Notes under the pieces: generated by a model
What the model was told of the DNA's origin: nothing
The model's database searches: none
The model's input: only the letters and a program-made list of their open reading frames with translations
Program-made: the position numbers and the translations under genes
Source of the DNA: Paludibacteraceae bacterium
GTDB taxonomy: Bacteria; Bacteroidota; Bacteroidia; Bacteroidales; Paludibacteraceae
Assembly (NCBI GenBank): GCA_017446455.1
Contig: JAFSQV010000009.1
Span: 1 to 42,235, forward strand
Direction of reading: 5' to 3'
Length of the DNA: 42,235 nt
Shown here: positions 8,733-17,836 of the stretch, piece by piece
Position numbering within the stretch: the first letter of the stretch is position 1
Layout of the letters: each line of letters begins with the position of its first letter

Positions 8733-9364
8733 CCACCAAGCAACGCTTTGAACATATCCTCGGATGGTTTGAGACCAATATGCCGGTAGCGGAGAGTGAG
8801 TTGGTTTTTCTCAACCCGTTCCAGTGCCTCGTCGCCGTGATGCTCTCGGCGCAATGCACCGACAAACGCGTCAACATGGTGACGCCGGCGCTCTTTGAAG
8901 CATTTCCTACTCCGGAAGCACTCGCCCAGGCGACGAGCGACGAGGTCTTCGAATACGTGAAGTCCGTCAGTTATCCGCGTTCCAAGGCGGAGCACTTGGT
9001 AGCGATGGCGAAGCGACTGGTAGACGTGTATGACGGCGTTGTGCCTGATAACATCGAGGATCTGCAGACGCTGCAAGGTGTCGGTCGTAAGACCGCGAAT
9101 GTGGTGTGCGCGGTGATCTGGAACCACCCGACGATGGCGGTCGATACGCATATCTTCCGCGTCAGCGAACGGCTGGGTTTGACGACCAACAGCAAGAACC
9201 CGCTGCAGACAGAGAAAGCGCTGGTCAAGTATATTCCCGCGGATGTCATTCCCAAGGCGCACCACTGGTTATTGCTTCACGGCCGATACGTCTGCCAAGC
9301 CCGCAAACCGCAATGCGAGCGGTGTGGGCTCGCACAATATTGTAGATTTTTTCACAAAAAGTGA
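8729..9364 (+). CDS. nth: Endonuclease III (DNA glycosylase/AP lyase)
   Basis: This base-excision-repair enzyme removes oxidised pyrimidines and cleaves AP sites. It has 211 residues, the same length as the E. coli enzyme. The helix-hairpin-helix motif Leu-Gln-Gly-Val-Gly-Arg-Lys-Thr-Ala carries the catalytic Lys121, and Val-Asp-Thr-His carries Asp139. The C-terminal iron-sulfur cluster motif C-x6-C-x2-C-x5-C is complete. The start overlaps the previous stop by 4 nt. A strong intrinsic terminator follows, which also contains part of the recA promoter. Confidence 0.97.
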   Translation: MTTKQRFEHILGWFETNMPVAESELVFLNPFQCLVAVMLSAQCTDKRVNMVTPALFEAFPTPEALAQATSDEVFEYVKSVSYPRSKAEHLVAMAKRLVDVYDGVVPDNIEDLQTLQGVGRKTANVVCAVIWNHPTMAVDTHIFRVSERLGLTTNSKNPLQTEKALVKYIPADVIPKAHHWLLLHGRYVCQARKPQCERCGLAQYCRFFHKK

Positions 9365-9393
9365 GCACATACTTGCGTATGTGCTTTTTTTTT
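9365..9393 (+). terminator. Intrinsic terminator of nth, overlapping the recA promoter
   Basis: GCACATAC (9365-9372) and GTATGTGC (9377-9384) form a perfect 8-bp stem around the loop TTGC, followed by nine T (9385-9393). The last stem base and the loop also supply the -33 element of the recA promoter. Confidence 0.9.
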
Positions 9394-9403
9394 ATTACCT
9401 TTG
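9372..9403 (+). promoter_or_regulatory. Promoter of recA (-33 CTTG, -7 TACCTTTG)
   Basis: CTTG at 9372-9375 and TACCTTTG at 9396-9403 are separated by 20 bp. The -33 element lies at the tip of the nth terminator hairpin and the spacer contains its T-tract. No LexA-like operator was recognised. Confidence 0.8.
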
Positions 9404-9451
9404 CAGCCGCAAAGGTTCGGAGTAATCAGAATAATCAGAATTTATAATATT

Positions 9452-10495
9452 ATGGCAGAAAACAAACAACCCTCTGCAGAGAAGCTGAAAGCACTGCAGG
9501 CAGCGATGGCGAAGATCGATAAGAACTTCGGCAAGGGCGCTATCATGAAGTTAGGCGACGAGAATATCGAGAACGTAGCCGTGATTCCTACCGGCAGTAT
9601 CGGTTTGAACCTCGCGTTAGGTGTAGGCGGTTATCCGAAGGGACGTATCATCGAGATCTACGGTCCGGAATCGTCCGGTAAAACCACCTTGGCTATTCAC
9701 GCGATGGCGGAGGTGCAGAAGCAGGGCGGCATTGCTGCCATCATCGATGCGGAGCATGCTTTTGACCGCTTCTATGCAGAGAAACTGGGTGTGAACATCA
9801 ACGATCTGCTTATTGCGCAGCCGGATAGCGGTGAGCAAGCGCTCGATATCGCGGACGAGTTGATTCGTTCTGCAGCAGTGGACCTCATCGTCATCGACTC
9901 TGTGGCAGCACTGACGCCGAAGGCAGAGATCGCCGGTGATATGGGTGATAATAAAGTGGGTCTGCAGGCGCGTCTGATGAGTCAGGCGTTGCGTAAGATG
10001 ACAGCATCAGTAAACAAGACCGGCACTACCGTCATCTTCATCAACCAGTTGCGCGAGAAGATCGGCGTGATGTTCGGTAACCCTGAAACGACCACCGGCG
10101 GTAACGCGTTGAAGTTCTACGCTTCCGTTCGTCTCGACATCCGTCGTACGGGTCAAATCAAGGACGGCGAGCAGATCAAGGGAAACCAAGTGCGCGTGAA
10201 GGTGGTGAAGAACAAAGTGGCGCCTCCGTTCAAGAAAGCAGAGTTTGACCTGATGTTCAACGAAGGTATCTCCCGCGTAGGCGAGATTCTGGATTTTGCA
10301 GTAGCTACCGAGATCATCAAGAAGAGCGGTTCGTTCTTCAGTTACGGCGATACCAAACTGGGTCAAGGACGCGACAATGTGAAGGCAGTGCTGGCTGACA
10401 ACCCCGACCTCTGCGACGAACTGGAAGCTAAGGTGACGGAGAAAGTGAAAGAACTGGGTCTGGAAGTCGTACTGGCCAAGTTGGCGAAAGGCTAA
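9452..10495 (+). CDS. recA: Recombinase A
   Basis: This is the ATP-dependent strand-exchange protein of homologous recombination and the SOS co-protease. The ATG at 9452 gives 347 residues starting Met-Ala-Glu-Asn-Lys; the longer frame from 9401 overlaps the -7 element and cannot be the start. Walker A is Gly-Pro-Glu-Ser-Ser-Gly-Lys-Thr at 71-78. The Walker B region reads Leu-Ile-Val-Ile-Asp-Ser, and the L2-region pattern Gly-Asn-Pro-Glu-Thr-Thr-x-Gly-Gly is present. The C-terminus is short and lacks the strongly acidic tail of the E. coli protein. The TAA stop overlaps the ATG of the next gene by one base (TAATG). Confidence 0.97.
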   Translation: MAENKQPSAEKLKALQAAMAKIDKNFGKGAIMKLGDENIENVAVIPTGSIGLNLALGVGGYPKGRIIEIYGPESSGKTTLAIHAMAEVQKQGGIAAIIDAEHAFDRFYAEKLGVNINDLLIAQPDSGEQALDIADELIRSAAVDLIVIDSVAALTPKAEIAGDMGDNKVGLQARLMSQALRKMTASVNKTGTTVIFINQLREKIGVMFGNPETTTGGNALKFYASVRLDIRRTGQIKDGEQIKGNQVRVKVVKNKVAPPFKKAEFDLMFNEGISRVGEILDFAVATEIIKKSGSFFSYGDTKLGQGRDNVKAVLADNPDLCDELEAKVTEKVKELGLEVVLAKLAKG

Positions 10496-11961
10496 TGGCG
10501 GAAAGCCAATACATATTTTCCCCGCGTGAGGCGCACGAAGCGGAGCAGCAATGGCGGGTGGTGAAACGTTCAGTAGATGCACGGCAGCGAGAGTTGCGCG
10601 TGCATCTTACTATTTTGACGGACGAGCAAGGACGGCCCATCGCCAAAGATGCACCGATACCGCTGTATGCACCGCCGGTCTTTCTGGATGTCCATAAAGC
10701 TAAGCGCTCGGTGATCATCATCGGTGCAGGTCCTGCCGGACTCTTTGCGGCGCTGGCGCTGCTGGAGCACGGGATTAAACCGATTATCTACGAACGCGGC
10801 AAGGAGGTGAGCGAGCGGAAACGTGATATCGCGCTCTTGAACCGAAATGAAGGCCTGAACCCCGAATCGAATTACTGCTTCGGCGAAGGCGGGGCGGGAA
10901 CGTTCTCGGACGGAAAACTCTTCTCGCGCTCCAAAAAGCGCGGCAACATGCAGCGGGTGATGGAGTTGTTCCATTATTTCGGTGCGCCCGACACGGTGCT
11001 CTATGAAGCGCACGCGCATATCGGTAGCGACAAACTGCCGGGCATCATCAAGCGGATGCGCGAATGTATTCTGGAGCACGGCGGGGAGATACATTTTGAA
11101 ACGAAAATAGATTCCTTTACACCATATACCGTACACCATACTCCCATCATCCTCGCCATTGGTCATTCGGCGCACGACACCTATCGGATGTTGGCTGCCG
11201 AAAGCGTAGCGCTGGAGACGAAGGGTTTTGCGATGGGCGTTCGCGCGGAACATCCGCAGGCGCTGATCAATAAACTGATGTATCATTCCACGAATGTGGA
11301 CTATGTCGGTAACGCCTCCTACAGTCTCGTGACGCAAGTCAATGGACGCGGGGTGTATTCGTTCTGTATGTGTCCCGGCGGACATATTGTTCCGGCGGGA
11401 AGTGAAGCGGGCAGTTGCGTAGTGAACGGCATGTCGGCTTCGCACCGCAACTCGCCGTACGCGAATAGCGGCATGGTGGTGCAGATCAATCCGGAGGATA
11501 TCCCAGGTGATGATCCGCTACGGGGGCTGAAATATCAGGAGACATTAGAACGCTTGGCGTTTGAGCATGGTGGTCCGCAGGCACAGGCACCTGCACAGCG
11601 GATGCGGGATTTCGTAGAAGGTAAAGCATCGAAAGACCTGCCGGCATGCAGTTATTTGCCCGGTCTTGTGGCGAGTCGGTTAGACCAGTGGTTGCCGGCG
11701 CATATCGGTCCGCGGTTGCAGCAGGGTTTTCGGGACTTTGATCGCAAGTATCCGGGCTTCTTGACAAACGAGGCGGTGATAGTAGGCGTGGAGAGTCGCA
11801 GCAGCAGTGCGGTGCGTATCCCGAGAGATCCGGAGACATTACAATCGGTGAGCACTCCCCTGCTCTACCCCTGCGGCGAAGGAGCAGGATATGCCGGCGG
11901 CATCACCAGTTCCGCCCTCGACGGCATCAACGCAGCGCTTAAGATCGCCGGATTGGCATAA
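10495..11961 (+). CDS. FAD-dependent dehydrogenase, COG2509 type
   Basis: This is a 488-residue cytoplasmic flavoprotein. After about 70 N-terminal residues comes the Rossmann dinucleotide-binding motif Ile-Ile-Gly-Ala-Gly-Pro-Ala-Gly (about 75-82). Then follow Gly-Glu-Gly-Gly-Ala-Gly-Thr-Phe-Ser-Asp-Gly-Lys-Leu, characteristic of the COG2509 family, and a C-terminal FAD motif with Pro-Cys-Gly-Glu-Gly-Ala-Gly-Tyr-Ala-Gly-Gly-Ile. The family is widespread but its substrate is not established. The start overlaps the recA stop by one base, so the gene is probably translated from the recA transcript. Confidence 0.88.
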   Translation: MAESQYIFSPREAHEAEQQWRVVKRSVDARQRELRVHLTILTDEQGRPIAKDAPIPLYAPPVFLDVHKAKRSVIIIGAGPAGLFAALALLEHGIKPIIYERGKEVSERKRDIALLNRNEGLNPESNYCFGEGGAGTFSDGKLFSRSKKRGNMQRVMELFHYFGAPDTVLYEAHAHIGSDKLPGIIKRMRECILEHGGEIHFETKIDSFTPYTVHHTPIILAIGHSAHDTYRMLAAESVALETKGFAMGVRAEHPQALINKLMYHSTNVDYVGNASYSLVTQVNGRGVYSFCMCPGGHIVPAGSEAGSCVVNGMSASHRNSPYANSGMVVQINPEDIPGDDPLRGLKYQETLERLAFEHGGPQAQAPAQRMRDFVEGKASKDLPACSYLPGLVASRLDQWLPAHIGPRLQQGFRDFDRKYPGFLTNEAVIVGVESRSSSAVRIPRDPETLQSVSTPLLYPCGEGAGYAGGITSSALDGINAALKIAGLA

Positions 11962-12034
11962 TTATTGCACCTATATAGACTAGTGAGACTAGTAAGATTA
12001 GATAGACTAGAAAACAACAAAAATAACACCTATC
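11962..12034 (+). other. Spacer before the GH28 gene with repeated GACTAG-like words
   Basis: The spacer is composed largely of variants of the word (A)GACTAG/TAAGATTAG. No clear -33/-7 promoter or terminator was found. Either the GH28 gene is read from the recA operon, or its promoter diverges from the consensus and is not recognised. Confidence 0.35.
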
Positions 12035-13531
12035 ATGAAAAAAATTCTACTCTCCGCCCTGATGCTGGGCGCGGCGCTGAGCCTCAGCGCACAAAGCAAG
12101 TACGACAAGTACTATGTTGATCTGCCGATTGAGATTGAGCACGTGCAGGAAGTGAAGTTCCCTGCTACAGCAGTGAATATCGCTCAGTTTGGTGCTGTGC
12201 CGGACGGCAAAACCGATTGTACGGAAGCCTTTGAGGCAGCAATCAAAGAACTGAGTTCCAAAGGCGGCGGACACGTCATCGTGCCGCGCGGTGTATGGAA
12301 AACCGGTCCGATAAAACTGCGCAGTAATATTGATCTCCACCTGAGCAAAGGCGCTACAATCTTGGGTAGCGAGAATAAGGAGTTGTATGTACAGAAAGAC
12401 AATCCCCGTGACGGAAGCAAGAAATGCGAGGCTCTCATCCATGCCGCCAAATGCGAGAATATCGGTATCACGGGTAAGGGAGTGATTGACGGTCAGGGAT
12501 TTATCTGGCGTCCGATTAAGCAGAAGAAAGTGGTTCGTGATGGTAAGTTGCCTGAAGTATGGGAGCAAGCGATTGCGTTAGGCGGTACACTTAAACCCGA
12601 CGGCAACGAAGGTTATCACACATGGTTCCCATTCAATCTTAAACCGGAGTTAGGCATCCCTAATATAGCCGCCACACCGGAGGCACAGGAGGGAATGCGT
12701 CCGACCTTGGTGAACATCACCGACTCAAAGAATGTGGTCATTGAAGGTGTGACGATTAGCAATGCGCCTAAACTGCATCTGGTTCCCACTCGTATTCAAA
12801 ACCTTATTATAGAGAATGTAACGGTTGATTGTCCGTGGTGGGCGCAGAACGGTGACGCGATTGATCCGAGTAATGTGCAAGTGGCGCTGATTGCCGGATG
12901 TCATGTTAACTGCGGAGACGACGGTTTGTGTATGAAAGGCGGTACGGGCCAGGATGGTGTAAACGCCGGTCCACAGCGTGATTTCCTGATTTGCAACGAT
13001 ACGGTCTATCGTGCGCATGGCGGCTTCGTCATCGGTTCACAGTACAGTGGCGGTATGCAACGCATCATCGTAAAGGATTGTATGTTCGATGGTACGGATA
13101 TCGGTTGCCGTTTCAAATCGGCTCCCGGTCGTGGCGGTTGGTGTGAAGATATCTATTGCATCAATATCGTGATGAAGAATATCCGCGAGGCCGATTTCTA
13201 TTTCGAGTCAGGTTATGCTGATCGCGCAGCCGGAGGTCGTGGTGCTACCGACACCGACGATAAGAGCAAATTCTTCCCCGAGTGGAGCAATTTCACCTTC
13301 CATAATATCACCTGCGTCAATTCCCGCAAGGCTGTAGATATCACCGGTCTGAAGGGCCTGCCGGTTCACGACATCCTTTTCGACGGTGTCACATGGTACG
13401 GCACTCGCGAAGGTATGACTATTGATTACGCAGAGAAAATCACGTTCCAGAACTGCTCGATGACACCTGCAAAGGAGCACACCATCAAGCATAGCAAAAA
13501 CCTCAAATGGAACGGTAAACCGCTGGAGTAA
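12035..13531 (+). CDS. Glycoside hydrolase family 28 (polygalacturonase-like)
   Basis: This 498-residue exported enzyme probably hydrolyses galacturonan bonds in pectin. A signal peptide (about 1-19, ending Leu-Ser-Ala-Gln) is followed by a right-handed beta-helix. The GH28 catalytic set is visible: Asn-Gly-Asp-Ala-Ile-Asp (272-277, the NTD-type aspartate), Gly-Asp-Asp-Gly (D295, D296), Ala-His-Gly-Gly (H328) and Arg-Phe-Lys (359-361, the RIK motif). It lies opposite to, and converges on, the susCD-PL1 operon, with one small gene between, so it very likely belongs to the same pectin locus. A bidirectional terminator follows. Confidence 0.92.
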   Translation: MKKILLSALMLGAALSLSAQSKYDKYYVDLPIEIEHVQEVKFPATAVNIAQFGAVPDGKTDCTEAFEAAIKELSSKGGGHVIVPRGVWKTGPIKLRSNIDLHLSKGATILGSENKELYVQKDNPRDGSKKCEALIHAAKCENIGITGKGVIDGQGFIWRPIKQKKVVRDGKLPEVWEQAIALGGTLKPDGNEGYHTWFPFNLKPELGIPNIAATPEAQEGMRPTLVNITDSKNVVIEGVTISNAPKLHLVPTRIQNLIIENVTVDCPWWAQNGDAIDPSNVQVALIAGCHVNCGDDGLCMKGGTGQDGVNAGPQRDFLICNDTVYRAHGGFVIGSQYSGGMQRIIVKDCMFDGTDIGCRFKSAPGRGGWCEDIYCINIVMKNIREADFYFESGYADRAAGGRGATDTDDKSKFFPEWSNFTFHNITCVNSRKAVDITGLKGLPVHDILFDGVTWYGTREGMTIDYAEKITFQNCSMTPAKEHTIKHSKNLKWNGKPLE

Positions 13532-13548
13532 GACGGCAATGTGCAACA

Positions 13549-13580
13549 AAAAACAGGCTCGCGATTGCGGGCCTGTTTTT
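13549..13580. terminator. Bidirectional terminator between convergent genes
   Basis: A 14-bp stem with one G-T pair (13549-13562 with 13567-13580, loop GATT) starts with A5 and ends with T5. It can therefore serve both the GH28 gene on + and the small secreted-protein gene on -. Confidence 0.92.
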
Positions 13581-13597
13581 GTGTAAGTGCTAACAGA

Positions 13598-14272
13598 TTA
13601 GAGAGCGATCTCAGCACCGAGGAGATTGAAGAAGCGGTCACCCTTCTTAACAACTACCTGACCATTGTGGAGGAACTTAACGGCCTTCTCTGCCTCGAAT
13701 ACGTTCTCTACACCTTGGCCACCTGCAGGAAGAATAACACCAAGTTTGAATTTCTTTGCGCTCGGGCTCTCAGCACGGTCGTCAGACCAAAGAACGATCT
13801 GTGAACCGGTTGCGGTCAACGTATTCAATACGTCCTTGTCATCACCCCAGCCTGCGAATTCAACTTGTCCGTCAACAGCCTCTTCTACGCCTTCGACAGC
13901 AAACTTGATACCATCTTGAACACCAATCAGCACCTTCTCACCGGCAGCGGTTGGGATTGTTACAGAACGTCTTGCTCCGTTCGGCTGAATGTAGGTGTTG
14001 TAGGTTTTGTAGATGTCTTTACCTGCCTGTTGATCAGAGCCGAAGAAAAGAACACCGCCCAGTTTGAACGACATGTCGCCACCCTCGGTATTACGGATCG
14101 AGAACTTACCGGTCGACGTCTCAGCGAGAGTAACATTTACTTGGTCCGTCAGCAAACCGCCCTGGATCTGTGCACCAAGATCTCCGGTACGGCCATCAAA
14201 ACCTACGAAAGAAGCTGCGTTAACAGTCAGAGCTGCAACAACTGCAGCAGCAAAGAGGAAAAATTTCTTCAT
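13598..14272 (-). CDS. Small secreted protein with a Bacteroidota-type C-terminal tail
   Basis: This 224-residue protein has a clear signal peptide (about 1-19, cleavage after Val-Asn-Ala). The body is beta-rich and matches no family I recognise. The last about 35 residues (Gly-Val-Glu-Asn-Val-Phe, then Lys-Phe-Leu-His-Asn-Gly-Gln, then Phe-Asn-Leu-Leu-Gly) follow the same K-x-(L/F)-x-x-G-(Q/N) ... (N/D)-x-x-G plan as the tails of the two giant proteins at 29360 and 36853, which suggests a shared export or surface-attachment signal. It lies between the GH28 and PL1 genes and may help handle pectin, but that is inferred from position only. It has its own promoter (14335-14366). Confidence 0.75.
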   Translation of the reverse strand: MKKFFLFAAAVVAALTVNAASFVGFDGRTGDLGAQIQGGLLTDQVNVTLAETSTGKFSIRNTEGGDMSFKLGGVLFFGSDQQAGKDIYKTYNTYIQPNGARRSVTIPTAAGEKVLIGVQDGIKFAVEGVEEAVDGQVEFAGWGDDKDVLNTLTATGSQIVLWSDDRAESPSAKKFKLGVILPAGGQGVENVFEAEKAVKFLHNGQVVVKKGDRFFNLLGAEIAL

Positions 14273-14334
14273 AAATGTTGAGTTTTAAAAGTTAATATTT
14301 GAGTTAATTGTAAAAATCTTTTACAAATCCGCTG

Positions 14335-14366
14335 CAAAAGTACTACATTTTTTTTATATTAGCAAC
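14335..14366 (-). promoter_or_regulatory. Promoter of the small secreted-protein gene
   Basis: On the minus strand, TACTTTTG (14342-14335) is preceded after 20 bp by GTTG (14366-14363), a 3-of-4 match to the -33 box. The 20-base word next to the -7 box (14341-14360) is identical to one in the HigBA promoter. The spacer is part of an inverted repeat (14343-14388). Confidence 0.72.
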
Positions 14367-14388
14367 TACTATTTGCTGAAAAATGTAG
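14343..14388. repeat. Inverted repeat at the end of the PL1 gene, overlapping a promoter
   Basis: CTACATTTTT (14343-14352) pairs perfectly with AAAAATGTAG (14379-14388), and inside it AGCAA pairs with TTGCT. It lies 26 bp after the PL1 stop, so it may act as a terminator of the susC-susD-PL1 operon while containing promoter sequence for the next gene. Confidence 0.65.
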
Positions 14389-14414
14389 ATTTTTTGACGT
14401 TTTGTATTTTTCTA

Positions 14415-15881
14415 TCAATATAGATGCGCGACGATATCGTTCAGATATACCTCCAAATTGAGGTACGGCGCACTGAGTGTCGTCGCTTTGGCATCCGTAG
14501 GATCTTCGGGATTGAGGCCATGCGCCGTCTCCCATTCATCCGGGATACAATCTTTATCCGTGTCTAACTTCGGCGTTCCACTGTATTCCGGCCAGCCGCC
14601 CACATCGTCAGGCGTATCAATAAGCCCGCACAAAGACAAATCTGACTGTTTCACATCTTTATTCGACCCTTCGTAGGTATAGGTGCCATTTTGCACTTCC
14701 GTCACAATACGCGTATCGATGGCGTCGCGCACCAACGAGCACCCGGCTTTCGCCAACACTACATCATAAGCCTGCTGCGCCGTCTGTTCGCCCGTGAGGG
14801 CATACTCCAGCGCGAAGCGCTTGTCCGAGCGGCACTGGTCTTTCTTGCTACTCTCGTCGGGATAGACTCCTGACCAGTTATCTTGCGTCACAGCGTCCGA
14901 ACCATATAGGATATTGTTCACCACATAGAACTTACCGGGCACAACGCTTGAACCGCAATAACTGCACTTGGTGGTCGGATTCAGCAAGCGAGCTTTGACT
15001 CCGCTCTTGGTAGCCGGACCGGGTTTGTAATAATTGGCTACGAAATTATACTGGCGCTGGTTACCGGAAGACTTACGAGACTCGCCGCCGTAAGCCGAAT
15101 TGCTTTTCCAGTTATAGACCACATTGTTGATGAAGTCCGCCGGGCCCGCATTCACCTCCGTCACATAGTCATGGTCAAAACGCGGGTTTCGGCTGCTATG
15201 ATGCGCGAAGAGGTTATGATGGAACGTGGTGTTCTCTCCACCCCATATACCTCCGTATCCATGCGCGCCTTTCGCGTGCACGGAGTTGTTGAGCGATTCG
15301 GAGATAATACAGTATTGCACAGTGGCATCCTTCACGCCATAGATAGACACACACTCATCAGTGCTCCACGAGCACGAGCAGTGGTCAATGATGATGTTCT
15401 TGTGTCCCTTATCGATGGTGAGCGCATCGCCCTCTTTCTTGTGCAGGTCGCCCATACGAAAACGCACAAAGCGGATGATGACATTGTCCGCCTGCACCAC
15501 TACCGGACAGCCGGAGATACATATACCGTCACCCGGCGCCGATTGGCCCATAATGGTCACATTGCCGCTCTCTATCTGCAGTTCGGTCGCCAAGTCGATA
15601 CGCCCTGCCACATTGAAGACGATGATACGTCTGCCTTTAGCTTGAATAGCATACCGCAAGGTACCTACCTTTACATCCAGCGGGTCGTCTTCCAAAGACG
15701 TGACGGCATAGATAGACGTGCCGCGCCCACCCGTCGTATAACGGCCGCCTCCGTCTGCGCCCGGGAAAGCAAGCACTTTACCTGCAGGAGGTTGCGGATC
15801 ATCCCCGGATTCTTGGTTACACGCCAAGAACCCGAGGATGATGAGTACCCATAGTCCTATTTTTCTAATATCCGTAATCAT
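14415..15881 (-). CDS. Pectate lyase family PL1, lipoprotein
   Basis: This 488-residue protein cleaves polygalacturonate by beta-elimination. It has a lipoprotein signal peptide with lipobox Leu-Gly-Phe-Leu-Ala-Cys (C21), so it is anchored to a membrane, probably on the cell surface. The beta-helix has the PL1-type segments Ile-Ile-Asp-His-Cys-Ser-x-Ser-Trp-Ser-Thr-Asp and His-His-Asn-Leu-Phe-Ala-His-His, then Arg-Asn-Pro-Arg (probable catalytic Arg). Near the C-terminus, Asp-Thr-Asp-Lys-Asp-Cys-Ile-Pro-Asp-Glu-Trp-Glu is a calcium-binding TSP3-like repeat. Its start lies inside the end of susD (17-bp overlap), showing a tight operon. Confidence 0.9.
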   Translation of the reverse strand: MITDIRKIGLWVLIILGFLACNQESGDDPQPPAGKVLAFPGADGGGRYTTGGRGTSIYAVTSLEDDPLDVKVGTLRYAIQAKGRRIIVFNVAGRIDLATELQIESGNVTIMGQSAPGDGICISGCPVVVQADNVIIRFVRFRMGDLHKKEGDALTIDKGHKNIIIDHCSCSWSTDECVSIYGVKDATVQYCIISESLNNSVHAKGAHGYGGIWGGENTTFHHNLFAHHSSRNPRFDHDYVTEVNAGPADFINNVVYNWKSNSAYGGESRKSSGNQRQYNFVANYYKPGPATKSGVKARLLNPTTKCSYCGSSVVPGKFYVVNNILYGSDAVTQDNWSGVYPDESSKKDQCRSDKRFALEYALTGEQTAQQAYDVVLAKAGCSLVRDAIDTRIVTEVQNGTYTYEGSNKDVKQSDLSLCGLIDTPDDVGGWPEYSGTPKLDTDKDCIPDEWETAHGLNPEDPTDAKATTLSAPYLNLEVYLNDIVAHLY

Positions 15882-17814
15882 TATACAGATTATGGTTCGC
15901 CGATGTAATCACATCGAAGATCGGCCAATACTGACGAGCTTCCAGCTCATCCTTGGTCATTCCTACGCCGAAGACGCGGTTTCCATTCACGCCGATATTG
16001 GCAGCCGGCACTCCTTCCGTCTTATACGCATCGATTTTCACCCAACCGCCGGTGTCATCGGAACTAACGTATCCTTCCGGCACGTCGTTCTCACCGAGTT
16101 GCAGACCGTAGATACGATCGATACGGTAAGCCGTAGAGCCGTCTTGCGAAACCGTGTTATCCTCCGCATACTTCACATAGATAGAGGTCGACAACTTGCC
16201 GTCGTACGGCGTACCCGAGAAGTCAATCTCACCCGTCTCTGCGTTCAGGTGCGTGAAATTCTCAATATCATCCTGCGCATCAAACAGTCTCTCGGAGAAG
16301 ACACCCCAGCGCATCAAGTCGTATTTGCGGATAAACTCGCCCGCAAACTCCCAAGCACGCTCTTGCATCAGGTTCTCCATCGTCAACGGTTTGGAAGTCA
16401 AGCCCGCACGTGCGCGAACCTTATCAAATAGCGACTGTGCGCCTAAGTTATCGGTTCTGGTCGGCGTCACCTCACATACACTACCGATAGCCGCCTCAGC
16501 GTACATCAACAGCACGTCTGCGAAGCGTATTTCGGGTACATTCACACCGTCGTCATCGCTCGTCATATCAAAGGCCATCCATTCGTGACGGAACTTACCC
16601 AGATACATCTTCACGATCTTCTCCGGCTTCTGATACAGCACCTTACCGCTGGTACCTTCGATCTTCGATTTGTCGTCGAAGTTCCACTCACCCGGACTAA
16701 CGGTCACCCATTTACGCTTGTCGCCTTGCTCAAACGAGAAGAGGTAAGCAGGGGGAACCACGATCTTCGCGTTCGACTTCGCGCTGCTGGAGAAGTGCTT
16801 CAGGTGACCTTTCGCTGAACTGTTCGCATACGCGCCGCAGCGGTTCATGAATTGTCCGCGAACTCCGTCGGCAAACGGGATCTCCCAAAGGGTCTCGGTT
16901 TTGTTATACTCCACTACGCTACCGGAGATCGCTTTGAACACGTCAGCAAACTCGGGAAGCAACTTGCTGTAACCATCGGCTTTGATGACTTCCTCACATG
17001 CCCACATGGTCTCGTTGAGCAACTCGACGCGTTTCTCCGGACCTACGTTGAAGACTTTTGTTTTGTAGCCGCTGCCCTGCTCAATACGATCGGGGCGGAT
17101 AGCTTTGCCGGCATAAACCAAGTCTACACGCGCCAACAACGCCAATGCGAACTCACGGTTCATACGCTGTACCGTCGGAGCGGTGATGCTAGAGCAAACG
17201 GAAGGACATTCAGCTGCATTCGGCATCAATTGTGCTGCATGCTTCAAGTCTACACGGATCTTATCAAAGACGAGGTTGCGGTCCACCTTATGCGGGAAGA
17301 TCGACTCATCCGAACCATCCATCGGCGTGAACATATACGGGATATCGCCCCATAGTTTCAGAGTCTCGTAGTTCAACCATGCGCGAAGCGTCAGCGCCTC
17401 TCCGTAGAGATAACGCATCGTAACATTGGTGGTGTCACCAAAGTGCTCTATACCATCGATCACTACGTTCGAACGCTCAATAGCTACCGACAGATAACTC
17501 CACGGATGTTTGCTGGGGGAGGTAATGTCCACATTGCCGACATGCGTCATCGTGTAGATAGCGTAATCCGGAGCATTGGTCGTAAACATCTCGCAGTCTG
17601 TTCCGGGCATTACCCACGGGCCGGCCAGACGGGAACGATAGGCGTTTTGCTCTGCGAGGACAGCATATATACCCGCTATGGTCTGCTCGGTTTGCTCAGG
17701 TGAAGCGAACACCGCTGCGTCCATCGAAGACGGAGAATCCGTAGAGAAGAATTGCTCGCAACCGGTGCATATAACGGCCACACCCATCAAGATATAACTA
17801 ATATACTTTTTCAT
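15865..17814 (-). CDS. SusD/RagB-like glycan-binding lipoprotein
   Basis: This 649-residue surface lipoprotein captures oligosaccharide and forms the lid of the SusC transporter. The signal peptide ends in Val-Ile-Cys-Thr-Gly-Cys (C19). The rest is an alpha-helical TPR-type fold with the usual SusD N-terminal Ser-Pro-Ser, Ala-Gly-Ile-Tyr-Ala-Val-Leu, an Arg-Ala-Trp-Leu-Asn-Tyr-Glu helix, and the late Glu-Ile-Arg-Phe-Ala-Asp-Val-Leu-Leu-Met-Tyr-Ala-Glu-Ala helix followed by an Arg-Ala-Trp-Glu-Phe-like region. It is 22 bp downstream of susC and overlaps the PL1 gene. From its partners the substrate is probably pectin-derived oligogalacturonides. Confidence 0.95.
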   Translation of the reverse strand: MKKYISYILMGVAVICTGCEQFFSTDSPSSMDAAVFASPEQTEQTIAGIYAVLAEQNAYRSRLAGPWVMPGTDCEMFTTNAPDYAIYTMTHVGNVDITSPSKHPWSYLSVAIERSNVVIDGIEHFGDTTNVTMRYLYGEALTLRAWLNYETLKLWGDIPYMFTPMDGSDESIFPHKVDRNLVFDKIRVDLKHAAQLMPNAAECPSVCSSITAPTVQRMNREFALALLARVDLVYAGKAIRPDRIEQGSGYKTKVFNVGPEKRVELLNETMWACEEVIKADGYSKLLPEFADVFKAISGSVVEYNKTETLWEIPFADGVRGQFMNRCGAYANSSAKGHLKHFSSSAKSNAKIVVPPAYLFSFEQGDKRKWVTVSPGEWNFDDKSKIEGTSGKVLYQKPEKIVKMYLGKFRHEWMAFDMTSDDDGVNVPEIRFADVLLMYAEAAIGSVCEVTPTRTDNLGAQSLFDKVRARAGLTSKPLTMENLMQERAWEFAGEFIRKYDLMRWGVFSERLFDAQDDIENFTHLNAETGEIDFSGTPYDGKLSTSIYVKYAEDNTVSQDGSTAYRIDRIYGLQLGENDVPEGYVSSDDTGGWVKIDAYKTEGVPAANIGVNGNRVFGVGMTKDELEARQYWPIFDVITSANHNLYNDYGY

Positions 17815-17836
17815 ATCTGTATGATTTTTTTACGAT

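Noticed and set aside
9401..9451. Longer N-terminus of RecA
   Set aside because: The extension begins inside the -7 promoter element, so it cannot be translated from the recA promoter; the ATG at 9452 gives the normal RecA start.
10570..11445. Long minus-strand ORF of 291 codons opposite the COG2509 gene
   Set aside because: It mirrors the codon pattern of the real gene, has no promoter or family motif, and is overlapped completely. The same holds for the 269-codon frame at 4283-5092 and the 263-codon frames at 19367 and 38488.
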